A stretch of DNA of 45,945 bases from Planctomycetota bacterium (lineage in GTDB: Bacteria > Planctomycetota > B15-G4): positions 1 to 45,945 of the forward strand of contig QNBX01000015.1 in assembly GCA_003644265.1 (NCBI GenBank), in the 5' to 3' direction. Position 1 is the stretch's first letter. Each line of letters begins with the position of its first letter. This document shows, one piece after another, positions 17,330 to 28,185 of the stretch. The notes beneath the pieces are model-generated. The model was not told the origin of the DNA, searched no databases, and was given only the letters and a program-made list of their open reading frames with translations. Made by a program: the position numbers and the translations under genes.

Positions 17330-19699
17330 GTGATCGATCCCCTCGCGCGCGTCTCGGTCCGCATCAAGCTGGCCCTGCTGTTCGTGAGCCTGTGCCTGCT
17401 GGCCTACGGCCTGGGCGGGTCGCTCGTGTCGCGCTGGACCGAGACGGCGCTGGAGGGCGAGATCCTGGCGCGGCTGGACTTCCAGTGCCGCATGTACGCC
17501 ACCACGCTGGACGCCTCGCTGCGGCTGCTCGAGCGCCGGCTGGAGGACTTCGCCTCCGACGGCTATATCCGCGACCACGCCGCGGCCATGCAGGCGCCCG
17601 AACATGACACGCAGCGCCAACGCCTCGGCGCGGAGCTACGGCGGCACCTCAGCCAGAACAAGCTGCCGCTGGTGGACGCCTACGTGAACCTGGCCGTGAC
17701 CGCCGCCGACGGCGCGCTGCTGGCCACCATCCACGATGACGAGCCCCGCCGCATCCAGCCCCCCGCCCCGGCGCAGCTGGGTGAGGCCACCCACGCGGGC
17801 GGTATGCTGGGCAATACCGGCTCGCACCCGGGGCTGCTGCTGTCCACACCCCTGCGACACCTGGACGGCGAGCGCATCGTCGGACACCTGCATGTGCTGG
17901 TGGAGGCTGACGCCTGGCTGCGCGAGGCCATGGCGGCCGACGCGGACAACAGCGCCGCGCACGGCATGGACGTGACCCTGCTGCTGCACGACGGCCGCGG
18001 CCGTCGGCTGGTGGCCACCCCCGGCGCAGGCGCCGTGCTGCGGCTGGTGGACGACGGCAGCCAGGCCCTGCCCAGCTCCTCCCTGCCACGCTTCGCGCCG
18101 GTGCGCGGCACCTACGCGCGCTCCTTCCCCGTCTCCACCAGCGGCTGGTGGGTCGAGGTCACCCTGGGCGTCGAGCAGGCGCTGCTGCCCGTGTCAGGCC
18201 TCAAGAGCCGGCTGCTGGGCGTGGGCATCGTGCTGGCCATGCTGTCCACGCTGCTGCTGTTCTTCCCCATGCGCTTCGTGGTGCGCCCGCTGCTGCTGCT
18301 CAGCCGGGCGGCCGAGCGCCTGGCCGAGGGCCAGCTCGACACGCGCGTGGAGGTGCAGTCCGACGACGAGATCGGCGATCTGGGACGTTCGTTCAACGGC
18401 ATGGCGGACGCCATCGAGGAGCGCACCCGGCGGCTCGAGTACACGGCCGAGGATTTGCGCCAGCGGCAGGCCGAGCTGCGCGCTGAGCGCGACCGGGTGG
18501 AGGCCGTGATCGCCTCTATGCACGACGGCCTGGTGGTGCTCGATGCCGGCGGCTCGGTGCTGCTCTCCAACATCGCCTCGCAGCCGCTGCTGTCGCTGAT
18601 CGAGAGCGGCAGCCTGGCCAGCGGGCACCACGTCTGCGTCGATGATTCGGCGGGCACGCCGGATCCACGCCATGCACCGGGCAGCGGCGGCAGAGGCGCC
18701 GACGGACATGACGCAGGCACCAACGGCAGCGAGGGCGGCGATGACCACGGTCGCGACGCCGCTGCTAGCACCAGCAGCAGCGCGAGCGACGCACCAGGCC
18801 AGGGTTGCTTCCGCTGCCTGATGGACACCAGCGGCCCGCCGCGCTCCTGCTCGGTGGACGTGGGCCCGCGCACCTTCGAGATCCACACCACGCCGCTGCC
18901 ACCCGACGCGGACGGCGGGCGCGGGCGCGTGCTGGTCTCGCGCGAGGTCACCGACCGCGTCAAGCAGGACGAGCGCGAGATCCACAACGAGCGCCTGGCC
19001 GTGCTGGGCGAGGTGGCCGCCGTGGTGGCGCACGAGATCAACAACCCGCTGGCCTCCATCAGCATGTTCAACCAGATGCTGGCCAGCGAGCTGCCCGACG
19101 ACTCGCCCCTGCGTGAGAACACCGACGTCATCGCGCGCAACATCACCTCCGCCAAGCGCGCCATCCGCGAGCTGCTCGACTACGCCACGGGCTCCACGCC
19201 GGAGGTCGGGCCGCTCGACGTGCACGATGTGCTGCACGATGTGCTGCGCTTCCTGCGCCCCTTGAGCGAGCGCGCCCAGGTGTCCGTGCGCCTGGAGCCC
19301 GCGGCCAGCAACCCGCAGATCACCGGCGACGAGATCCAGCTGCGCCAGGTCTTCGTGAACCTGACGCTCAACGCCGTACAGGCCGTGGCGGCCCACGCCG
19401 GCACAGCCCCCCCCGAGCGCGCGCGCACGGTCACCCTGCGCACCTCCAACCAGGACGGCCAGCTGGTGGTGGACGTCTGCGACAGCGGCCCGGGCATCCT
19501 GCCCGAGCAGCGCCAGCGCGTCTTCCGCGCCTTCGTCACCACCAAGTCCCGGGGCGAGGGCACCGGCCTGGGACTGCCCACCGCGCGCCGCATCGCCGAG
19601 ATGCACGGGGGCAGCGTGGACGTGCTGGAGTCCTCTCCCGAGGGCACGACCTTCCGGGTGCTGCTACGCTCGCGCGCCCCCGCCGAGCTGCCCTCATGA
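17330..19699 (+). CDS. Membrane sensor histidine kinase (HAMP-PAS-HisKA-HATPase)
   Basis: 789 residues from a GTG with AGGAG at 17318-17322; longer in-frame starts run into preA. Layout: membrane segment about 12-33, extracytoplasmic sensor about 34-293, second membrane segment about 294-318, HAMP (RPLLLLSRAAERLAEG), coiled coil, PAS-like domain from about 395, HisKA with VVAHEINNPLASI (phospho-His568), then the ATPase with VNLTLNAVQA (N box), DSGPGI and GTGLGLP. The PAS region is split by a low-complexity insert (about 437-490, Gly/Asp/Ser/Ala) and continues with CFRC and a further Cys in PPRSC, a possible redox or metal site. It precedes the NtrC-family gene by 13 bp and surely phosphorylates it. 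TATACT at 17246-17251 may be a -10. The signal is unknown; the nitrate operon downstream suggests nitrate, redox or nitrogen status. Confidence 0.88.
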   Translation: MIDPLARVSVRIKLALLFVSLCLLAYGLGGSLVSRWTETALEGEILARLDFQCRMYATTLDASLRLLERRLEDFASDGYIRDHAAAMQAPEHDTQRQRLGAELRRHLSQNKLPLVDAYVNLAVTAADGALLATIHDDEPRRIQPPAPAQLGEATHAGGMLGNTGSHPGLLLSTPLRHLDGERIVGHLHVLVEADAWLREAMAADADNSAAHGMDVTLLLHDGRGRRLVATPGAGAVLRLVDDGSQALPSSSLPRFAPVRGTYARSFPVSTSGWWVEVTLGVEQALLPVSGLKSRLLGVGIVLAMLSTLLLFFPMRFVVRPLLLLSRAAERLAEGQLDTRVEVQSDDEIGDLGRSFNGMADAIEERTRRLEYTAEDLRQRQAELRAERDRVEAVIASMHDGLVVLDAGGSVLLSNIASQPLLSLIESGSLASGHHVCVDDSAGTPDPRHAPGSGGRGADGHDAGTNGSEGGDDHGRDAAASTSSSASDAPGQGCFRCLMDTSGPPRSCSVDVGPRTFEIHTTPLPPDADGGRGRVLVSREVTDRVKQDEREIHNERLAVLGEVAAVVAHEINNPLASISMFNQMLASELPDDSPLRENTDVIARNITSAKRAIRELLDYATGSTPEVGPLDVHDVLHDVLRFLRPLSERAQVSVRLEPAASNPQITGDEIQLRQVFVNLTLNAVQAVAAHAGTAPPERARTVTLRTSNQDGQLVVDVCDSGPGILPEQRQRVFRAFVTTKSRGEGTGLGLPTARRIAEMHGGSVDVLESSPEGTTFRVLLRSRAPAELPS

Positions 19700-19712
19700 G
19701 CGAGACCGACGC

Positions 19713-21185
<1,473 letters not shown>

Positions 21186-21198
21186 ACCGACGCTCGCG

Positions 21199-21370
21199 CA
21201 TCCGGCCTGGCCCAGCCGGCCTGGTACATACGACTTGGTACATGCGACCCGGGTGCTGGTGGCCCGGCGCATGCGACCCAACGCATGGGGCCGGCTGCAT
21301 GTGACCCCGGTGCAGGTGAGGCCGGCGCAAGCGCCCCGAGTGCATCCAGCGGGACGCACCTGACAACGCG
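21199..21370 (+). repeat. Degenerate tandem array, about twelve 14-15 bp units, upstream of the nar operon
   Basis: Units start with CA (one CT) at 21199, 21213, 21227, 21241, 21256, 21270, 21284, 21298, 21313, 21328, 21343 and 21357. Examples: CATCCGGCCTGGCC, CAGCCGGCCTGGTA, CATACGACTTGGTA, CATGCGACCCGGGTG, CATGCGACCCAACG, CATGTGACCCCGGTG, CAGGTGAGGCCGGCG. The period is 14 or 15 bp and the units diverge towards the 3' end. The array fills the space between the sigma54 activator gene and the sigma54 promoter, at about -280 to -109 from the predicted start point. It could be an enhancer-binding array for the activator or a decayed minisatellite. It is too short-period and lacks spacers for CRISPR. 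Confidence 0.7.
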
Positions 21371-21378
21371 CGTTGGCA
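21361..21378. promoter_or_regulatory. 18-bp dyad, candidate enhancer site for the NtrC-family regulator
   Basis: TGACAACGCGCGTTGGCA is palindromic at 16 of 18 positions, with a perfect 12-bp core CAACGCGCGTTG (21364-21375). It is centred about 110 bp before the predicted sigma54 start point (near 21479), a normal distance for a sigma54 activator site. Direct evidence for binding is absent. Confidence 0.45.
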
Positions 21379-21452
21379 CCTGCGCGCCCCGCCGCTCGCC
21401 GCGATCCTGAACACACACGGCAAAACCGCACGCTGAGCTGCTCGTCAGCAAT

Positions 21453-21468
21453 CGGCACGGCGCTTGCT
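21453..21468 (+). promoter_or_regulatory. Sigma54 (-24/-12) promoter of the nar-act operon
   Basis: CGGCACGGCGCTTGCT matches the sigma54 consensus TGGCACGRNNNTTGCW at all specified bases except the first T. GG (21454-21455) and GC (21466-21467) are separated by exactly 10 bp. The predicted start point is near 21479, giving a 19-nt leader that contains CGGAGG before the narC ATG at 21498. The 9-bp direct repeat CGTCAGCAA occurs on each side of it (21443-21451 and 21474-21482). Confidence 0.8.
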
Positions 21469-21497
21469 TCGTCCGTCAGCAACGACGGAGGCAGCTC

Positions 21498-22361
21498 ATG
21501 CGCATGGCGAAGCATCCCTGGTTGGCGTTGTTGCTGGCGGCCCTTGGCGCCGGCACCGCATCGGCCCAGGCACCCGGCCAGGACGTCTACGATTACTTCG
21601 ATCTCAACTGCAAGAGCTGCCACACCATCGGCGGCGGGCGCCTCACCGGCCCGGACCTGAAGGATGTCGGCGAGCGGCAGGATCGCGATTGGCTGGTGGA
21701 GTTCATCCAGCATCCCAAGGCCGTCATTGACGGCGGCGACGCCTACGCCCAGGCCATGCTGCGCGACGCGCGCGGCGTGTACATGCCCGACCCACCCGGC
21801 CTGAGCGCCGACCTGGCGGGCAGGATCGTCGACCTGCTGGTGCATGAGTCGGCCCAGGAGGAGAGTCGCTTCGCCGGGCTGCAGATCTCGGACCGGCCCC
21901 TGACCGACGCCGACATCGCCCTGGGACGCCAGCTCTTCCGCGGCGAGACGCCCTTCGCCAACGGCGGGCCCACCTGCTTCAGCTGCCACACGCTGGCCGG
22001 CGCCGGCGGCTTCGGTGGCGGCCAACTCGGCCCCGACCTGACCGCCGTGTACGCGCGCCTCGAGGGGCGCAAGGCCCTCTCGGCCTGGCTCAGCGCGCCG
22101 CCCTCGCTGGTCATGGCGCCCATCTTCCGCGCGGCACCCATCGAGAGCGAAGAGGTCCTTGCTCTTACCGCCTACCTGAAGCACGTCGCCGCCGGCGGCC
22201 AGGAGCAGGCACAGGACGGCACGCTGGCCTTCCTGCTCACCGGCTTCGCCCTCGCGGCGCTGGTGCTCGTGCTGTTTGACGTCATCTGGCGCGATCGCTT
22301 CGTGGCGACGCGTGAACCCCTCGTCCGGAAGCGGCGAGCGCAGGAGGGAAACCACTCGTGA
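21498..22361 (+). CDS. narC: Membrane-anchored diheme cytochrome c of the nitrate reductase (NarC-like)
   Basis: 287 residues, CGGAGG six bases before the ATG. A signal peptide ends near ASAQA (about residue 24). Two heme c motifs, CKSCH (38-42) and CFSCH (160-164), each lie in a small cytochrome c domain; Met96 (VYMPDP) and Met206 (LVMAPIF) may be the sixth ligands. Residues 242-264 form a C-terminal membrane anchor with a short cytoplasmic tail. Position directly before narG matches the Thermus narCGHJIK operons, where NarC is a diheme cytochrome that belongs to the heterotetrameric enzyme and helps attach NarGH to the membrane. Here it may also exchange electrons with alternative complex III encoded downstream. 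The stop overlaps the narG start as GTGA. Confidence 0.82.
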   Translation: MRMAKHPWLALLLAALGAGTASAQAPGQDVYDYFDLNCKSCHTIGGGRLTGPDLKDVGERQDRDWLVEFIQHPKAVIDGGDAYAQAMLRDARGVYMPDPPGLSADLAGRIVDLLVHESAQEESRFAGLQISDRPLTDADIALGRQLFRGETPFANGGPTCFSCHTLAGAGGFGGGQLGPDLTAVYARLEGRKALSAWLSAPPSLVMAPIFRAAPIESEEVLALTAYLKHVAAGGQEQAQDGTLAFLLTGFALAALVLVLFDVIWRDRFVATREPLVRKRRAQEGNHS

Positions 22362-25300
22362 GCAAGCCCGGCACCAACGGATCGAACGGCAACGCCAAGC
22401 ACGACAACGGCAACCCGTGGATCCAGGACACCGTCGCCCCCCAGAGCCGCTCGTGGGAGGAGTTCTATCGCAACCGCTGGCAGCACGACAAGGTCGTGCG
22501 CAGCACCCATGGCGTGAACTGCACCGGCAGCTGTTCGTGGGACATCCACGTCAAGGACGGCATCGTGGCCTGGGAGATGCAGGCGCCGGACTACCCGCGC
22601 CTCGAAGAGGGCATCCCGGCCTACGAGCCGCGCGGCTGCCAGCGCGGCATCAGCTACTCGTGGTACCTGTACAGCCCGCTGCGCGTGAAGTACCCCTACA
22701 TCCGCGGCGCCCTGCTCGATTTGTGGCGCGAGGCCTGCGCCCAGCACGAGGACCCGGTCGACGCCTGGAAGTGGCTGCAGTCGGACCCCGACCGGCGCAA
22801 GCGCTACCAGCGCGCCCGCGGCAAGGGCGGCCTGCGGCGCACCAGTTGGGACACGGTGCTGGAGATCATCGCCGCGTCCAACGTGCACACCATCAAGGAG
22901 CACGGCCCGGACCGCATCGCCGGCTTCTCGCCCATCCCGGCCATGTCCATGGTGAGCTACGCGGCGGGCTCGCGGCTGATGCAGCTGATCGGCGGCGTGT
23001 CGCTCTCGTTCTACGACTGGTACTGCGACCTGCCCAACGCCTCGCCCGAGACCTGGGGCGAGCAGACCGACGTGAACGAGTCGGCCGACTGGTACCACTC
23101 CAAGTTCTTGGCGGTCATGGGCAGCAACCTGAACATGACGCGCACGCCGGACGTGCCCTTCGCGGCGCAGGCGCGCACGAACGGCACCAAGATGGTGGTG
23201 TTCTCGCCTGACTTCAATCAGGTGGCCAAGTACGCCGACGAGTGGATCGCGCTCAACGCCGGTCAGGACGGCGCCTGGTGGATGGCGGTCAACCACATCA
23301 TCCTCAAGGAGTTTCACCACGAGAAGCAGACGCCCTTCTTCATCGACTACACGAAGAAGTTCACGGACGCGCCCTTCCTGGTGGAGCTGCACGAGAAGAA
23401 CGGCAACTGGGAGGCCGGCCAACTGCTGCGGGCCGGACGGCTCGAGGGCTACACCGAGGAAGAGCACGGCGAGTGGAAGTTCCTTCAGTGGGACGCCGGC
23501 GACGACCGCCCCAAGATGCCCATGGGCAGCTCGGGCCACCGCTGGCAGAGCCAGAAGGGCCAGTGGAACATGAAGCCCGAGGACGGCAAGGACGGCAGCC
23601 CCATCGACGCCGTGCTGACCTTCTTGGAGCGCCACGACGGCACGGCCTCGGTGCGCCTGGATGACTTTGCGGCCGGCGAATCGGTCGTGCGCGACGTGCC
23701 CGTGCGCACGGTGCAGACCAGCGATGGCCCGGTCACGGTCACCACGGCCTACGACCTGCTGATGGCCCAGTACGGCGTCAATCGAGGTCTCGGCGGCGCC
23801 TACCCCGCCGACTACGACGAAGACGCCGTCTACACCCCGGCCTGGGCCGAGCGCTACACCGGCATCGACCGCGCCAACATCATCCGCTTCGCACGCGAGT
23901 GGGCCTCCACCGCGGAGCACACAAACGGCAAGTGCACGGTCATCATCGGTGCCGGAATCAACCACTGGTACCACGCCAACCTGATGTACCGCGCGGCCAT
24001 CCACGCGCTCATGTTCTGCGGCTGCGTGGGCACCAACGGCGGCGGTCTGGCGCACTACGTGGGCCAGGAGAAGCTGGCGCCCATGGAGTCCTGGTCGTCG
24101 ATCGCCCTGGCCAAGGACTGGTACGGGCCCTCACGCCTGCAGAACGCGCCCAGCTGGCACTACGTGCACACCGACCAGTGGCGCTACGAGCGCAGCTTCC
24201 GCGACTACCACACCGTGCCCGAGGACCAGCCCGAAGGCAGCCTGGCCAACGGCCACACCATCGACGCCAACGTGCGCGCGGTGCGCAACGGCTGGCTGCC
24301 ATTCTTCCCGCAGTTCGAGCGTAGTCCGCTGGTCCTGTGTGAGGAGGCCATGGCGGCCGGCGCTCAGACCAACGAGGAGATCGCGGCCTGGGTCAAGGAC
24401 CAGCTGGTCGAGCGCAAGCTCAAGTTCGCCATCGAGAAGCCTGACGCCGAGGAGAACTGGCCGCGGGTCTGGTTCATCTGGCGCGGCAACGCGCTGATGT
24501 CCTCGGCCAAGGGCCACGAGTACTTCCTCAAGCACTACCTCGGGACGCACACCAACACCATCTCCGAAGACATGGCCGAGGGTCACGTCAAGGAGGTCGA
24601 CTGGGTCAAGCACGCCCCCACCGGCAAGATGGACCTGGTCATCGACCTCAACTTCCGCATGGACACGTCGGCGCTGTACTCCGACATCATCCTGCCGGCC
24701 GCCACCTGGTACGAGAAGGCGGACCTCAACACCACGGACATGCACAGCTTCATCCACCCGCTCAGCAAGGCCGTGCCGCCCTGCTGGGAGAGCAAGTCCG
24801 ACTGGGACATCTTCCGGGCGGTGGCGCAGGCCATCACCAAGCTGGCGCCCAAGCACCTGCCCGGCAAGATCAAGGACGTCATGACGGTGCCGCTGCTGCA
24901 CGACACGCCGGCCGAGATCGCCCAGCCCCAGATCAAGGACTGGGAGCGTGGTGAGTGCGAGGGCATCCCGGGCAAGACCATGCCCGCCATCAAGGTGGTC
25001 GAGCGCGACTACGAGAACCTCTACAACAAGTTCATCTCGTACGGCAGCAGCGTGCGCGAGAACGGCCTCGGCGCCCACGGGACGCATTACGCCGTCGACG
25101 ACATGTACGACGAGCAACTGGCCCACGCCAAGACCCAGGACTGGGGCGGCAAGCGCTACCCCTCGCTCAAGTACGCCACCGAGGTCTGCGACACGATCCT
25201 GAAGTTCGCCACCGTCACCAACGGCGAGCTGGCCTGGCGCTCGTACAAGGACATGGAGGTCAAGACCGGTCTCGAGCTGGCCGACCTGGCCGAGAAGAAC

Positions 25301-26032
25301 CGCGGCGTGCGGGTCAACTACCGCGACCTGCAGTCCCAGCCGCGGCGGCTGATCAACAGCCCCATGTGGTCGGGCCTGGTGGAGAACGGGCGGCCCTACG
25401 CGCCCTTCACCTACAACAAAGAGAAGCTGGTGCCCTGGCGCACGCTCACGGGCCGGCAGCACTTCTACCTGGACCACCCGGGCTACCTGCAGTTCGGCGA
25501 GCACCTGCCGACCTACAAGCCCAAGCCACAGCCGGCCGACTACGCCGACCTGGTGTTCAGCGAGGAGAAGGGCAAGACGCTCAAGCTCAACTTCCTGACG
25601 CCGCACGGCAAGTGGCACATGCACTCGACCTACGCCGACAACCACCGCATGACGACGCTGTCACGGGGCGTGGAGCCGTTCTGGATCAACGACAAGGACG
25701 CCGAGTCCATCGAGATCGAGGACAACGACTGGGTCGAGGTGCACAACGACCACGGCGTGGTGGTCACGCGCGCCGCCGTCAGCGCCCGCATCCCCCGCGG
25801 CATCTGCATCATCTACCACTCGCCCGAGCGCACGTACTCGGTGCCCAAGAGCCCCCTGCGCAAGCACCGCAGGGCCGGCGGGCACAACAGCCTCACGCGC
25901 ACTCGCCTCAAGCCGAACCTGATGGTCGGCGGCTACGGGCAGTTCACCTACCACTTCAACTACTGGGGCCCCACGGGCTGCAACCGGGACACGCACATTC
26001 TGGTGCGCAAGTGCCCCGAGCTCGTGTGGTGA
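22358..26032 (+). CDS. narG: Respiratory nitrate reductase alpha subunit NarG
   Basis: 1224 residues, close to the E. coli length. GTG start overlapping the narC stop. It reduces nitrate to nitrite at a Mo-bis-MGD centre. The [4Fe-4S] FS0 ligands are His51, Cys55, Cys59 and Cys94 ([13 protein letters not shown] and EPRGCQRG). The Mo ligand is Asp224 in [14 protein letters not shown], the signature of membrane-bound NarG as opposed to Nap (Cys) types. [13 protein letters not shown] and [20 protein letters not shown] are further family blocks. There is no twin-arginine signal, so the catalytic side faces the cytoplasm and nitrate must be imported, consistent with the two NarK-type transporters in the cluster. 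The C-terminus stops at LVW, shorter than in E. coli. Confidence 0.97.
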   Translation: MSKPGTNGSNGNAKHDNGNPWIQDTVAPQSRSWEEFYRNRWQHDKVVRSTHGVNCTGSCSWDIHVKDGIVAWEMQAPDYPRLEEGIPAYEPRGCQRGISYSWYLYSPLRVKYPYIRGALLDLWREACAQHEDPVDAWKWLQSDPDRRKRYQRARGKGGLRRTSWDTVLEIIAASNVHTIKEHGPDRIAGFSPIPAMSMVSYAAGSRLMQLIGGVSLSFYDWYCDLPNASPETWGEQTDVNESADWYHSKFLAVMGSNLNMTRTPDVPFAAQARTNGTKMVVFSPDFNQVAKYADEWIALNAGQDGAWWMAVNHIILKEFHHEKQTPFFIDYTKKFTDAPFLVELHEKNGNWEAGQLLRAGRLEGYTEEEHGEWKFLQWDAGDDRPKMPMGSSGHRWQSQKGQWNMKPEDGKDGSPIDAVLTFLERHDGTASVRLDDFAAGESVVRDVPVRTVQTSDGPVTVTTAYDLLMAQYGVNRGLGGAYPADYDEDAVYTPAWAERYTGIDRANIIRFAREWASTAEHTNGKCTVIIGAGINHWYHANLMYRAAIHALMFCGCVGTNGGGLAHYVGQEKLAPMESWSSIALAKDWYGPSRLQNAPSWHYVHTDQWRYERSFRDYHTVPEDQPEGSLANGHTIDANVRAVRNGWLPFFPQFERSPLVLCEEAMAAGAQTNEEIAAWVKDQLVERKLKFAIEKPDAEENWPRVWFIWRGNALMSSAKGHEYFLKHYLGTHTNTISEDMAEGHVKEVDWVKHAPTGKMDLVIDLNFRMDTSALYSDIILPAATWYEKADLNTTDMHSFIHPLSKAVPPCWESKSDWDIFRAVAQAITKLAPKHLPGKIKDVMTVPLLHDTPAEIAQPQIKDWERGECEGIPGKTMPAIKVVERDYENLYNKFISYGSSVRENGLGAHGTHYAVDDMYDEQLAHAKTQDWGGKRYPSLKYATEVCDTILKFATVTNGELAWRSYKDMEVKTGLELADLAEKNRGVRVNYRDLQSQPRRLINSPMWSGLVENGRPYAPFTYNKEKLVPWRTLTGRQHFYLDHPGYLQFGEHLPTYKPKPQPADYADLVFSEEKGKTLKLNFLTPHGKWHMHSTYADNHRMTTLSRGVEPFWINDKDAESIEIEDNDWVEVHNDHGVVVTRAAVSARIPRGICIIYHSPERTYSVPKSPLRKHRRAGGHNSLTRTRLKPNLMVGGYGQFTYHFNYWGPTGCNRDTHILVRKCPELVW

Positions 26033-26054
26033 CCCCCTGACGAGGAATCATTTC

Positions 26055-27544
26055 ATGGATGTCCGCTCACAAACGGCCCTCGTCTTTCACCTGGACAAGT
26101 GCATCGGGTGCCACACCTGCAGCGTCGCGTGCAAGAACATCTGGACCGACCGCAAGGGCACCGAGTACATGTGGTGGAACAACGTCGAGACCAAGCCGGG
26201 CACCGGCTACCCGACGAAGTGGGAAGACCAGGAGCACTACAAGGGTGGCTGGGAGCTGAAGGACGGCCAGCTGCGCCTCAAGAGCACCGGGCGCGGCCGC
26301 ATCATCCCGAACATCTTCCACAACCCGTCCATGCCAGCATGGATGACTACTACGAGCCCTGGACCTACAAGTACGAGGAGCTGTTCAACGCGCCCGAGGG
26401 CGACGACCAGCCCACCGCGCGCCCGATCTCCATGGTCACGGGCGAGTACATCGACATCAAGGCCGGCCCCAACTGGGACGACGACCTGGGCGGCTCCCCC
26501 ATCTACGCCGAGAACGACCCGAACCTCGAGGAGCTGACGCCCGAGGTGCGGCGCCAGATGTTCGAGATCGAGCGCATGGCGTTCTTCTACCTGCCGCGCA
26601 TCTGCAACCACTGCCTCAACCCGAGCTGCGTGGCCAGCTGCCCGTCGGGCGCGCTGTACAAGCGCGGCGAGGACGGCGTCGTGCTGCTGAACCAGGAGCG
26701 CTGCCGGGCCTGGCGCTCGTGCGTCTCGGCCTGCCCTTACAAGAAGACCTACTACAACTGGTCCACGGGCAAGAGCGAGAAGTGCATCCTCTGCTTCCCG
26801 CGGCTCGAGGCCGGCGAGGCCCCGGCCTGCTTCCACAGCTGCGTGGGTCGCATCCGCTACCTGGGCAACGTGCTCTACGACGCCGACAAGCTGGTGGAGT
26901 GCGCCAGCAAGCCCGACCTCGAGCTGGTCGACGCTCAGCGCGAGATGATCCTCGACCCGGACGATCCGGCGGTGATCGAGGCCGCCAAGGCCAGCGGTAT
27001 CCCCGACAGCATCATCGAGTCGGCGCAGCTCTCGCCGGTCTACAACTTCGTCAAGCGCTGGAAGGTGGCCCTGCCGCTGCACGTCGAGTTCCGCACCTTC
27101 CCCATGCTCTTCTACGTGCCGCCGCTCATGCCGGTGCTGGCCAACAAGGACGCCGGTCCCGTGCGCAACGAGACCGAAGACCTGTTCGCCGACATCGAGA
27201 AGGCGCGCATTCCGATCAAGTTCCTGGCGCGCATGTTCGCCGCCGGCAACGAGGGCAAGGTGCGCTCCGCCCTGCGCAAGCAGTACGCGGTGCGGATCTG
27301 GCGTCGCCACGTCACCGTGGGTGACATCAGCCTGGAGGTCGCCGAGCGCGCCCTGTCCGAGGCCGAGATCAGCGTCGACGAGGCGGAGGCCATGTACAAG
27401 CTCACCGCGCTGGCGTCCCTGGACGACCGCGTGGTGGTGCCGCCGGCCCAGCGCGAGATGGCCATCGAGGTGCTCGACGACCCGCTCGAGCACAAGCAGT
27501 CCATGGGCTTCGGCTTCCGCAACGCGCCGGCCCGGGGGCTGTGA
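26055..27544 (+). CDS. narH: Nitrate reductase beta subunit NarH, with an apparent one-base frameshift
   Basis: About 496 residues once one missing base is restored. The first frame starts at 26055 (MDVRSQTALVFHLDKCIGC) and holds up to Pro near 26336; the second frame resumes at 26336 with SMDDYYEPW and runs to 27544. The sequence reads atg cc agc atg gat where atg ccc agc atg gat is expected, so one C seems lost at 26334-26335. The four Fe-S clusters are intact: CIGCHTCSVAC, CNHCLNPSCVASCP, CRAWRSCVSACP (Trp replacing one Cys, the normal NarH [3Fe-4S] site) and CILCF with a later CFHSC. It carries electrons from NarI to NarG. All other genes of the operon are intact, so a sequencing or assembly error is more likely than a true pseudogene. 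Confidence 0.93.
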
Positions 27545-28185
27545 TGAGAGCGGACGTCGACACCCATGACGCCCTGGCGCGACTGCTCAGTTACCCGCGC
27601 GAAACCTTCGGGGCCGACACCGACGAGGCGCTGCGCCTGCTGAAGACGAGCTGCCCCGAAGCGGCAGCCACGCTGCAGCCCTTCGCCGACTACGTCCACG
27701 CCGAGCACCTGCACCAGCTCGAGGAACACTTCACGCGCAGCTTCGACAACTCGGCTGAGCGGGCGCTCGAGGTGGGCTGGCACACCTTCGGCGAGAACTA
27801 CACGCGCGGCACGTTCATGGTGCGCATGCGCCAGCGCCTGCGCGAGGTCGGCGTCGAAGAGAACGGCGAGCTGCCCGACCACCTGAGCCACATCCTGCCG
27901 CTGCTCGGCCGCGCCGATGAGCTCTGGGCCGGCGACCTGGCCCACGACACCGTGGCCCCCGCCGTGCAGAAGATCCTGGACGCCCTCACGGAACAGCAGA
28001 ACCCGTGGGCGCCTGTCCTGGCCGCGCTGCTGCAGCTGCTGGACATGCACGCCCAGAGTCCCAAGCCGCCGGTGGGAGCGTCGGTGCCGTCCAGCTGGCC
28101 GCCGACCCCACAGAACCAGCCGCCGCCCCAACCCCACGTCGGGTCGTGTCCCCCGCTCGACGGTGAGGAGCCCTGCCATGAGTGA
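27544..28185 (+). CDS. narJ: Nitrate reductase assembly chaperone NarJ
   Basis: 213 residues from the ATG at 27544, which shares its A with the narH stop (TGATG); a GTG one codon earlier is an alternative. NarJ (TorD/DmsD superfamily, all-helical) binds apo-NarG and helps insert the Mo cofactor; it is not part of the final enzyme. Recognisable are LLSYPRE near the N-terminus, LEEHFTRSFDNSAERALEVG, and ELPDHLSHILPLL in the middle. The last 45 residues or so are Pro-rich with Cys pairs (SCPPLDGEEPCHE) and are longer than in E. coli; this tail is probably disordered. The stop overlaps the narI start by 8 bases. Confidence 0.93.
   Translation: MRADVDTHDALARLLSYPRETFGADTDEALRLLKTSCPEAAATLQPFADYVHAEHLHQLEEHFTRSFDNSAERALEVGWHTFGENYTRGTFMVRMRQRLREVGVEENGELPDHLSHILPLLGRADELWAGDLAHDTVAPAVQKILDALTEQQNPWAPVLAALLQLLDMHAQSPKPPVGASVPSSWPPTPQNQPPPQPHVGSCPPLDGEEPCHE

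Noticed and set aside
21199..21370. CRISPR array
   Set aside because: The 14-15 bp units are contiguous and degenerate, with no unique spacers and no cas genes nearby.
24131..25645. 504-residue minus-strand open frame opposite narG
   Set aside because: Shadow of a highly conserved gene; Val/Leu/Gly-rich low-complexity content with no family features.
26325..26345. Programmed -1 frameshift in narH
   Set aside because: No X XXY YYZ slippery heptamer and no obvious stimulatory stem just downstream; a dropped C in a CCC run explains it better.
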